Shown one piece after another: positions 1 through 4,808 of a stretch of DNA of 11,358 nt. The DNA comes from an uncultured Clostridia bacterium (GTDB lineage Bacteria > Bacillota > Clostridia > TANB77 > CAG-508). How positions within the stretch are numbered: position 1 is the first letter of the stretch; the number at the start of each line of letters is the position of its first letter. The notes under the pieces were generated by a model. It was given only the letters and a program-made list of their open reading frames with translations, was not told the origin of the DNA and made no database searches. The stretch is taken from the NCBI GenBank assembly GCA_947627785.1, contig CANQXC010000021.1, positions 1 through 11,358 of the forward strand, given 5' to 3'. Position numbers and translations under genes: made by a program.

Positions 1-464
1 TTTTCTGGAACATCTTTAAGAACAACAGCATTTGCTCCAATTTTAGCATTATTTCCTATTGTTATATTACCAAGTATTTTTGCACCACAACCTATTAATA
101 CATTATTTCCAATTGTAGGGTGGCGTTTTCCTTTTTGTTTTCCTGTACCGCCAAGAGTTACACCATGAAACATAGTTACATTATCCCCAATAATTGTAGT
201 TTCTCCAATTACAACACCTGTTCCGTGGTCAATAAATAAGTTCTTTCCAATTATTGCACCGGGATGTATTTCTATTCCTGTTTTTCTTTTAGCTTTTTCA
301 CTAATATATCTAGCAATTAGAAAATGTTTTTTCTTATAAAAGTAATGTGATATTTTATAATAAAGTAGAGCCTTGAAACAAGGGTATAAGAATATTTCTA
401 AATTACTTGTTAGTGCTGGATCTTTTTCTCTTATTATATTAATTTGTTCTTTAATAAAGTTCAT
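1..464 (-). CDS. cysE: Serine O-acetyltransferase, C-terminus cut by window edge
   Basis: Transfers an acetyl group from acetyl-CoA to L-serine to give O-acetylserine, the precursor for cysteine synthesis in the cytoplasm. The visible 154 codons start MNFIKEQINIIREKDPAL, an N-terminal helical segment typical of the short Firmicute form. A left-handed beta-helix of hexapeptide repeats begins near residue 65. Family motifs are clear: HPGA (67-70), DHGTG (79-83), GETTIIGDN, FHGVTLGG (99-106) and GKRHP (112-116). The Asp79/His80 pair and His100 match the conserved catalytic and substrate positions of CysE. The extreme C-terminus, including the tail that binds cysteine synthase in some species, lies outside the window. 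The ATG at 464 is the best start by homology, but no Shine-Dalgarno sequence precedes it. The gene diverges from the unknown gene at 638. The more general label 'serine acetyltransferase-like hexapeptide transferase' is the only real alternative. Confidence 0.93.
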   Translation of the reverse strand, partial: MNFIKEQINIIREKDPALTSNLEIFLYPCFKALLYYKISHYFYKKKHFLIARYISEKAKRKTGIEIHPGAIIGKNLFIDHGTGVVIGETTIIGDNVTMFHGVTLGGTGKQKGKRHPTIGNNVLIGCGAKILGNITIGNNAKIGANAVVLKDVPE

Positions 465-475
465 AATAATAATTT

Positions 476-532
476 ATTCTAGCAGAAAAAAATGTGTGTC
501 AATGATTATAAAGATATTTAAATAATTGATAA
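476..532 (-). promoter_or_regulatory. cysE promoter region, two overlapping candidates
   Basis: Candidate 1 on the minus strand is TTATCA (527-532), a 16-bp spacer, and a perfect TATAAT (505-510); it predicts a leader of about 33 nt. Candidate 2 is a perfect TTGACA (497-502), a short 15-bp spacer, and TAGAAT (476-481) preceded by an extended TG; it would start transcription about 5 nt before the ATG, an almost leaderless mRNA. Candidate 1's -35 box overlaps the -35 box of the divergent promoter at 526-531. Which candidate is used cannot be decided from sequence. Confidence 0.6.
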
Positions 533-554
533 TTTATGTAAAGTATGATATAAT
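526..554 (+). promoter_or_regulatory. Strong sigma-A-type promoter of the unknown gene at 638
   Basis: TTGATA (526-531), a 17-bp spacer and a perfect TATAAT (549-554) with an extended TG at 546-547. The predicted transcription start is near 561, giving a leader of about 77 nt. This is one of the best promoters in the window. Confidence 0.8.
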
Positions 555-560
555 ATAACT

Positions 561-637
561 GTTATATGGTTGTAGAAACCAATAGGCAAATATGCTTGGA
601 GGTTTCTAACCTCCAAGTAAATATGAGGAGGTATATA
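561..637 (+). promoter_or_regulatory. Structured 5' leader with competing hairpins that could mask the ribosome binding site
   Basis: Three pairings compete. (A) TAGAAACC (573-580) with GGTTTCTA (601-608), 8 bp. (B) CTTGGAGGT (595-603) with ACCTCCAAG (609-617), a perfect 9-bp stem with a 5-nt loop. (C) ACCTCC (609-614) with GGAGGT (627-632), which covers the Shine-Dalgarno sequence AGGAGG (626-631) of the gene at 638. A and B exclude each other, and B and C exclude each other. Forming A would therefore free 609-614 to hide the binding site, while forming B would expose it. A five-codon reading frame, MLGGF then stop (592-609), lies inside hairpin B. The complementarity is seen directly; switching is inference. 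Confidence 0.5.
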
Positions 638-1069
638 ATGTTTAACGTATCAATCCCTACAATTTCCGATGAAGAATTAATGAATCGGTATTCACACATT
701 AAGCCGGTTATTAATATTGATGGGAAATTACACTATTTTAGAGAGTACACACTCGAAGAATTAAAGTACAGGAGCTATATGTGGAACTATGCAGACGATG
801 TAAGAGAAGAAGTAAGCGAGAAATTAGTGCCTTTGCAAGGCAAAGATTTTGTTTGCTTACATCCGTACGGAGCCTATGTATTTTTCAAACCAACAGTGGC
901 ACAAGTGCTGGCACAGATTGATAAAAATTTAATTCATCAAGTTAAGGCATTTGAGATTACTGCTGCTCCCAAAATAGCATTTGATATTGCATTTTCAAGT
1001 TTTAAGTCAATTGCTCTCGAGAATGGGTTTCATGTATCAAACGTTAGGTTGTACGTGGAAAAGAAATGA
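638..1069 (+). CDS. 143-residue protein of unknown function
   Basis: I do not recognise this family. The start at 638 is chosen because AGGAGG (626-631) lies 6 nt upstream. The frame is open upstream to an ATG at 566, but that stretch is the structured leader and the ATG has no binding site. The protein begins MFNVSIPTISDEELM. It has mixed charge with no signal peptide and no clear membrane segment. Features include an acidic and aromatic stretch around YTLEELKYRSYMWNYADDVREE (split: YTLEELKYRS then YMWNYADDVR), a central HPYGAYVFFKP segment and a C-terminal part that looks like alternating helix and strand. Codon choice (CGG, CCG, CTC, GCC, AGC) is noticeably less AT-biased than in adjacent genes, which fits recent acquisition or unusually strong expression. 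It has its own strong promoter and a following hairpin, so it is a single-gene unit. Confidence 0.75.
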   Translation: MFNVSIPTISDEELMNRYSHIKPVINIDGKLHYFREYTLEELKYRSYMWNYADDVREEVSEKLVPLQGKDFVCLHPYGAYVFFKPTVAQVLAQIDKNLIHQVKAFEITAAPKIAFDIAFSSFKSIALENGFHVSNVRLYVEKK

Positions 1070-1079
1070 GATACGGCAA

Positions 1080-1110
1080 AAATCGGTGTAGTTTAAAGCT
1101 ACACCGATTT
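1080..1110 (+). terminator. Hairpin after the unknown gene
   Basis: Perfect 12-bp stem AAATCGGTGTAG (1080-1091) with CTACACCGATTT (1099-1110) and a 7-nt loop, 10 nt after the stop codon. The downstream side has only a short T-rich tail, while the opposite orientation has a better T run. Termination on the plus strand is likely but may be incomplete. Confidence 0.6.
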
Positions 1111-1113
1111 ATA

Positions 1114-1122
1114 TGATATAAT
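1114..1122 (+). promoter_or_regulatory. Extended -10 promoter of the gene at 1148
   Basis: TGATATAAT (1114-1122) is a perfect TATAAT with an extended TG. There is no good -35 box, since the correct distance falls inside the preceding hairpin. The 11-mer TATGATATAAT (1112-1122) is identical to the -10 region at 544-554. The predicted start is near 1129, and AGGAG (1137-1141) follows 6 nt before the ATG. Confidence 0.55.
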
Positions 1123-1147
1123 GTTATTGAAAGAATAGGAGAATATA

Positions 1148-2107
1148 ATGATAAAAAATTTTGAAGAATTATATAAAAAAACAGATAATCCGTTAAGAGA
1201 ACAAACACTAGAAACATTATTACAATTAAAAGTAAAATATGTGACATATAGAAACCTTGTAACACAATATAGTAAAAACAAGAAAAACAAGGTAAATAGA
1301 GAGGGTTATAATAGTAGAGGCGAACTGTATACTGCATTATTTGAAACTTGGAAAAATGGAATTTTAAGTTTAAATAAACAGCAAATATCAAGACTAAAAG
1401 AAAAAGGAAGTTATGGCGGAAAAATTTATGAGTTATTTGATTGTTTATCTAAAAATGCTGGAAAAAGTGATACATATGCTGATTGCCAAAAAATTTTAAG
1501 AAATAATCCTATAATAGATAAATATTGCTGGGATAAATATGTAGTAGGCAATTCTTCTTATGTTCATGTCTATTCAAGAGAATTAAGGGGAAAACAAGAG
1601 GAATATATGGAAATAAAACATAGATTATATTTAAATCCTGAACCAGATGATATGTATAATCTAATAGGGCGTTTTACATATAAAGCATTAAAAAAGAAAA
1701 TAGCGTTTTATTATAAATTTGATGATGATGACATAAAAAGTAGAGATGATGAAATTGTACTATATGCAGATGATAATAATTTGTTTGATTATCTAAATAT
1801 TTTAGAAGAAATAGCAAAAGAAAAACCAGAAATAATAAAAAGAATGAAAAAACCTCCTATGATGACAGGACATATTGAAAATTGGATAGGCTATGCATCT
1901 GAACCACAAGATGATAATTCATATAATAATATTGTTGCAAGTGTAATTAACGAATCATTAAAAGATATAAAAGGTGAGAAATCTTTAGAAGTTCAAAAGA
2001 TTTTACTAAGAGATAATATTACTAGAAAAATGCACAAATTGGGGTATGATAGTAGAAATATATGCTTTAATGAAAAAATAAAAGAAAGAACGTTAAATGA
2101 AAGATAA
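1148..2107 (+). CDS. HopA1-family-like protein (putative effector/lyase fold), function unproven
   Basis: A 319-residue soluble, charged protein with no signal peptide or membrane segment. The N-terminal 140 residues are helical, lysine-rich and not recognised. The C-terminal half follows the spacing I associate with the HopA1 family: RLYLN (159-163), FYYK (187-190), RDDEIVLY (199-206), an amphipathic helix (212-232), PPMMTG (236-241) and IGYASEP (247-253). HopA1 proteins occur as type III effectors of plant pathogens, and related proteins act as phosphoserine/phosphothreonine lyases in some lanthipeptide pathways. Lys190 would be the natural candidate for a catalytic lysine, but that is inference. 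No precursor peptide, kinase or transporter lies nearby, so there is no lanthipeptide context here. The start is supported by AGGAG 6 nt upstream of the ATG. Codon use is strongly AT-rich, as in the rest of the genome. An extended -10 promoter precedes it and a two-way terminator follows. Confidence 0.6.
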   Translation: MIKNFEELYKKTDNPLREQTLETLLQLKVKYVTYRNLVTQYSKNKKNKVNREGYNSRGELYTALFETWKNGILSLNKQQISRLKEKGSYGGKIYELFDCLSKNAGKSDTYADCQKILRNNPIIDKYCWDKYVVGNSSYVHVYSRELRGKQEEYMEIKHRLYLNPEPDDMYNLIGRFTYKALKKKIAFYYKFDDDDIKSRDDEIVLYADDNNLFDYLNILEEIAKEKPEIIKRMKKPPMMTGHIENWIGYASEPQDDNSYNNIVASVINESLKDIKGEKSLEVQKILLRDNITRKMHKLGYDSRNICFNEKIKERTLNER

Positions 2108-2154
2108 TAATAAAAATAAATAAAGTTTAAATTTTTTATATTTTATAAAAAGAA

Positions 2155-2189
2155 AAAACTTACGAAACTGTTATAAGTTCGTAAGTTTT
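2155..2189. terminator. Two-way terminator between the HopA1-like gene and the tRNA
   Basis: AAAACTTACGAA (2155-2166) pairs with TTCGTAAGTTTT (2178-2189) in a perfect 12-bp stem, with A runs on one side and T runs on the other. It ends transcription of the plus-strand gene (stop at 2107) and of the minus-strand tRNA, whose 3' end is 9 nt away. Confidence 0.8.
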
Positions 2190-2197
2190 CTTAAATT

Positions 2198-2273
2198 TGG
2201 AGCCGCTAGGGAGAATCGAACTCCCGACCTACAGGTTACGAATCTGTTGCTCTACCAACTGAGCTATAACGGC
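2198..2273 (-). tRNA. tRNA-Thr, anticodon CGT
   Basis: A 76-nt cloverleaf with encoded 3' CCA. The acceptor stem GCCGTTA pairs with TAGCGGC (one G-T wobble). The D stem is GCTC/GAGC, the loop carries AGTTGGTA, the T stem is GGGAG/CTCCC and the T loop is TTCGATT. The anticodon CGT (2238-2240 on the plus strand, read in reverse complement) decodes the threonine codon ACG. The G1-C72 and C2-G71 pairs fit threonine identity. The oddity is the anticodon stem ACAGA/CCTGT, which has an A31-C39 mismatch next to the loop where a Watson-Crick pair is usual. Confidence 0.95.
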
Positions 2274-2281
2274 ATAAAGAT

Positions 2282-2310
2282 ATTATAAAGTAAAATAAAT
2301 TAAAAGTCAA
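2282..2310 (-). promoter_or_regulatory. tRNA-Thr promoter
   Basis: On the minus strand TTGACT (2305-2310), a 17-bp spacer and a perfect TATAAT (2282-2287). The predicted start near 2275 leaves only about 2 nt before the mature tRNA 5' end at 2273. Confidence 0.82.
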
Positions 2311-2358
2311 TAAAAATAATATCTTTCCAAAAAAATAAATAATTACCAGAAATTTGCA

Positions 2359-2364
2359 TATAAT
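2359..2364 (+). promoter_or_regulatory. Possible -10 box for the DUF2508-bofA unit
   Basis: A perfect TATAAT at 2359-2364 lies 18 nt before the ATG at 2383. No recognisable -35 box stands at 16-18 bp upstream, so only the -10 element is supported. Confidence 0.35.
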
Positions 2365-2382
2365 ACAAATTGTGAGGTATAT

Positions 2383-2610
2383 ATGAGAAAAAATAATATT
2401 GATGTTGAACTTGTAAAATGTATATTGAAAACAAGGAGAGATTTGGAAGTTGCAAATAAAAATTTTGAGCAAGCAGAAGGAGATTTAATTGATTATTATT
2501 TATATCAAATAAAAGCAAATAAAGCAAAATTGGATTATTTAATTAAAGAAGTCAAGCAAAAGGGATTTTCATTAGATATGATAAGTGAAATAGAACTAAG
2601 AATAAGTTAA
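2383..2610 (+). CDS. yaaL: DUF2508 / YaaL-family small protein
   Basis: A 75-residue, highly helical protein of unknown biochemical role. The segment DLIDYYLYQIKANKAKLDYL (34-53) matches the signature of the DUF2508/YaaL family, in which an acidic-IDY element precedes a helix ending in a Y-L-x-K pattern. The family is about 70-80 residues long, so this copy is full length. Its position immediately upstream of bofA is the arrangement found in Bacillus (recR-yaaL-bofA) and in many Clostridia, which strengthens the assignment. The ATG is preceded by GAGG (2374-2377) at a 5-nt distance. The 78-nt gap to bofA has no terminator, so the two are probably co-transcribed. There is no signal peptide or membrane segment. 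Confidence 0.75.
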   Translation: MRKNNIDVELVKCILKTRRDLEVANKNFEQAEGDLIDYYLYQIKANKAKLDYLIKEVKQKGFSLDMISEIELRIS

Positions 2611-2688
2611 TGGTAAATTGATTTGAAACTTAAATTGTAATATTTGTCCAATGTGAAACATAACTATGTAAATATAGGAGGGATTACA

Positions 2689-2946
2689 TTGGACATAAAT
2701 CATATACTAATAATTTCTGGATGTATATTAGGAATCGCTGTAATAGGAATAATTTTTAGAATAAATGTATTAAAAATTATAAAATTAATATTTAATTCAA
2801 TACTAGGCGGAGTTTTAATTTATGTTATTAATCAAATAGGTGTATCTTTTGGTTTACACATAGGTTTAAATGTTATTACATCAATCTTTATAGGTATATT
2901 TGGAATACCAGGAGCAGTCCTCTTAATAATAATAAAAATATTTTAA
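2689..2946 (+). CDS. bofA: BofA-family protein (pro-sigma-K processing inhibitor)
   Basis: BofA is an integral membrane protein of the forespore-engulfing membrane that holds the intramembrane protease SpoIVFB inactive until the sigma-K checkpoint is passed. This 85-residue copy is almost entirely hydrophobic, with helices at about 4-23, 28-50 and 56-84. It ends in the family signature GIFGIPGAVLLIIIK (69-83). Asn48, Asn61 and Thr64 stand at the same numbers as three residues I recall as important in B. subtilis BofA (87 residues). The start is the TTG at 2689, because AGGAGGG (2676-2682) lies 6 nt upstream; an earlier TTG at 2644 has no binding site and would put the ribosome site inside the coding sequence. 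The gene suggests a sporulating ancestry, although BofA-like proteins also occur in non-sporulating Clostridia. SpoIVFB and sigma-K are not in this window. Confidence 0.85.
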   Translation: MDINHILIISGCILGIAVIGIIFRINVLKIIKLIFNSILGGVLIYVINQIGVSFGLHIGLNVITSIFIGIFGIPGAVLLIIIKIF

Positions 2947-2964
2947 AAAATATGTAAAAAAATG

Positions 2965-2993
2965 TTTACTTTTTTAGAATTATAATATAAAAT
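2965..2993 (+). promoter_or_regulatory. Probable promoter of the glycosyltransferase-ylbF unit
   Basis: TTTACT (2965-2970), a 17-bp spacer and TAAAAT (2988-2993). An alternative -10, TATAAA (2986-2991), has a 15-bp spacer. The region between bofA and the glycosyltransferase contains no terminator-like hairpin, so read-through from bofA is also possible. Confidence 0.4.
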
Positions 2994-3046
2994 ATATCAA
3001 GGCAATAAATGTAAAACAAATGAAAAACAAACGGAGGGATTTTCAA

Positions 3047-4339
3047 ATGAAAATATTAATGTTAACATGGGAATATCCACCAAGAATAGTAGGTGGAATA
3101 GCTAGAGTAGTGCACGATTTATCAAAAAGACTTATAAAAGATGGTCATGAAGTAACCGTTATTACATATAAAGAAGGAAATGTACCATATTATGAAAACG
3201 ATAAAGGCGTAGATGTATATAGAGTAGACAATTATATGATTAATCCAAACAATTTTATTGATTGGATTATGCAGTTGAATTTTAATATGATTGCTAAAGC
3301 AAATGAATTAATTGCAGAGAAAGGAAAGTTTGATGTAATACATGCACATGATTGGCTTGTAACATATAGTGCTAAAACATTAAAAAATTCTTATGGAATT
3401 CCGTTAGTAAGTACAATACATGCAACAGAAGCAGGTAGAAATAGTGGCATTCATGATGAAACACAAAGATATGTTAATGATACAGAATGGCTATTAACAT
3501 ATGAATCATCTGAGGTAATAGTAAATAGTAACTTTATGAAAAATGATTTGCAAAGACTATTTGGTCTACCTTATGAAAAAATAAATGTTATACCAAATGG
3601 AGTAAATGTAAATTCATATGTAGGAATAGAAAAAGATTATGAATTTAGAAGACAGTATGCAGCAGATAATGAAAAAATAATATTATTTATGGGAAGACTT
3701 GTATATGAAAAAGGTGTTCAACATTTAATTTCTGCAATGCCAAAAATATTAAATGGATATCATGATTCAAAATTAATAATTGCTGGTAGAGGCGGAATGA
3801 TAGATGAATTAAAGGCACAAGTTGATAGTTTAGGTTTAGGACAGAAGGTATATTTTACAGGTTATCTAAATGCAAAACAAGTAGCTAAGATGTATAAATG
3901 CGCAGATGTTTCAGTATTTCCAAGCACCTATGAACCATTTGGAATAGTTGCATTAGAGGCAATGCTTGCAGGTGTTCCAATAGTAGTATCAGATGTAGGT
4001 GGATTAAATGAAATAGTTGAACATGGTGTAGATGGAATGAAGAGCTATGCAGGAAACCCAAATTCACTTGCAGATTCAATATTAGCTTTATTACTAAATC
4101 CAGAGCTTTGTGATAGAGTAACAAAACAAGCAAAAATAAAAGTAAAAAATGAATATAACTGGGGCAAAATTGCTCAAGATACATATTTTACATATCAAAA
4201 AGCAATATGTCAAACAATGGCAGAACGACAAGCAAATCAAATCGCACAAGAAAAAGCAAAAAAGGCAAAGAAAGCAAAAGGAACAGAAAACGAAATTACA
4301 AATTTATTATCATTCAAAAAACGTCAAGCATATGCTTAA
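3047..4339 (+). CDS. GT4-family glycosyltransferase (glycogen-synthase-like)
   Basis: A retaining GT-B glycosyltransferase that should transfer a sugar from a nucleotide donor (UDP- or ADP-linked) in the cytoplasm; the acceptor is unknown. The N-terminal domain starts MKILMLTWEYPPRIVGG, a motif shared with glycogen/starch synthases, with HAHDW (99-103) and STIH (122-125). The C-terminal domain shows PNGV (183-186), GRLVYEKG (216-223) and the donor-binding EPFGIVALE (296-304), giving the E-x7-E pair Glu296/Glu304. The start at 3047 is preferred over the ATG at 3020 because GGAGGG (3033-3038) lies 8 nt upstream, and the motif then begins at residue 1 as usual in the family. The last 40 residues form a lysine/alanine-rich helical tail not needed for the fold. 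The ylbF-like gene follows after 24 nt. It is likely an alpha-glucan synthase or a cell-envelope glycosyltransferase. Confidence 0.9.
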   Translation: MKILMLTWEYPPRIVGGIARVVHDLSKRLIKDGHEVTVITYKEGNVPYYENDKGVDVYRVDNYMINPNNFIDWIMQLNFNMIAKANELIAEKGKFDVIHAHDWLVTYSAKTLKNSYGIPLVSTIHATEAGRNSGIHDETQRYVNDTEWLLTYESSEVIVNSNFMKNDLQRLFGLPYEKINVIPNGVNVNSYVGIEKDYEFRRQYAADNEKIILFMGRLVYEKGVQHLISAMPKILNGYHDSKLIIAGRGGMIDELKAQVDSLGLGQKVYFTGYLNAKQVAKMYKCADVSVFPSTYEPFGIVALEAMLAGVPIVVSDVGGLNEIVEHGVDGMKSYAGNPNSLADSILALLLNPELCDRVTKQAKIKVKNEYNWGKIAQDTYFTYQKAICQTMAERQANQIAQEKAKKAKKAKGTENEITNLLSFKKRQAYA

Positions 4340-4363
4340 AAGTAGAAAGGAACGTGTATTAAT

Positions 4364-4693
4364 ATGTATGTATATGATGAAGCGAATAATTTAGCTAAAG
4401 CAATCCAAGAAAGTAAAGAATATTTAGAGTATAAAAAAGTTAAAGAGGAATTAACCTCAGATCCAGAGATGAAGAAGAAAATAGATGATTTTGAAAAAAT
4501 AAGATATGATGTTCAAGTAATGTCTTTTCAAGGAAAAGAAGATCCAGAGAAAATGAATAAATTGCAGGAAATGTATAACATATTAAACACAAATAAGAAA
4601 ATAAAAGATTATTTTGATATAGAAGTACGTTTTAATATAATGCTTGCAGATGTGAATAAGATAATAAGTGAGTCTGTAAAAGATTTAATATAA
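4364..4693 (+). CDS. YlbF/YmcA-family protein
   Basis: A 109-residue all-helical cytoplasmic protein. The order of features fits the YlbF/YmcA (DUF964) family: an N-terminal YDEANNLAKAIQESKEYLEY segment (3-22), then EELTSDPEMKKKIDDFEKIR (28-47), a Q-rich hinge, and a C-terminal helix pair ending ADVNKIISESVKDLI. In B. subtilis YlbF and YmcA join YaaT in a complex that tunes RNase Y mRNA cleavage, competence and sporulation. Whether this stand-alone member does the same is inference. The sequence does not tell YlbF from YmcA. AAAGGA (4346-4351) precedes the ATG by 12 nt, a little long; a second ATG at 4368 is in another frame. It follows the glycosyltransferase by 24 nt and is the last gene of that unit. 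Confidence 0.82.
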   Translation: MYVYDEANNLAKAIQESKEYLEYKKVKEELTSDPEMKKKIDDFEKIRYDVQVMSFQGKEDPEKMNKLQEMYNILNTNKKIKDYFDIEVRFNIMLADVNKIISESVKDLI

Positions 4694-4711
4694 ACTAAAA
4701 ATTTGATTATT

Positions 4712-4746
4712 AAAAGCCCCCTCATTATAAAAATGAGGGGGCTTTT
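4712..4746. terminator. Strong two-way terminator between convergent genes
   Basis: AAAAGCCCCCTCAT (4712-4725) pairs perfectly with ATGAGGGGGCTTTT (4733-4746) across a 7-nt loop, a 14-bp GC-rich stem with A and T flanks. It serves the YlbF-family gene on the plus strand (19 nt after its stop) and the P-type ATPase on the minus strand (63 nt after its stop). Confidence 0.93.
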
Positions 4747-4808
4747 AAAACCATAAGATGCATTAAGAAAAAACATAATCTTTAATATAAGTTGGTGGAT
4801 GAGTATAC

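Noticed and set aside
566..637. In-frame 24-residue N-terminal extension of the unknown gene from ATG 566
   Set aside because: The ATG lies about 5 nt after the predicted transcription start and has no binding site; the stretch is better explained as the structured leader, and AGGAGG directs the start at 638.
1044..1391. Minus-strand open frame of 115 codons
   Set aside because: It lies antisense to the end of the unknown gene and the start of the HopA1-like gene, crosses their terminator and promoter, and gives the Phe/Tyr/Leu-rich protein expected from AT-rich DNA read backwards.
3020..3046. Earlier ATG for the glycosyltransferase adding 9 residues
   Set aside because: GGAGGG at 3033-3038 lies inside this stretch and points to the ATG at 3047, where the family motif begins.
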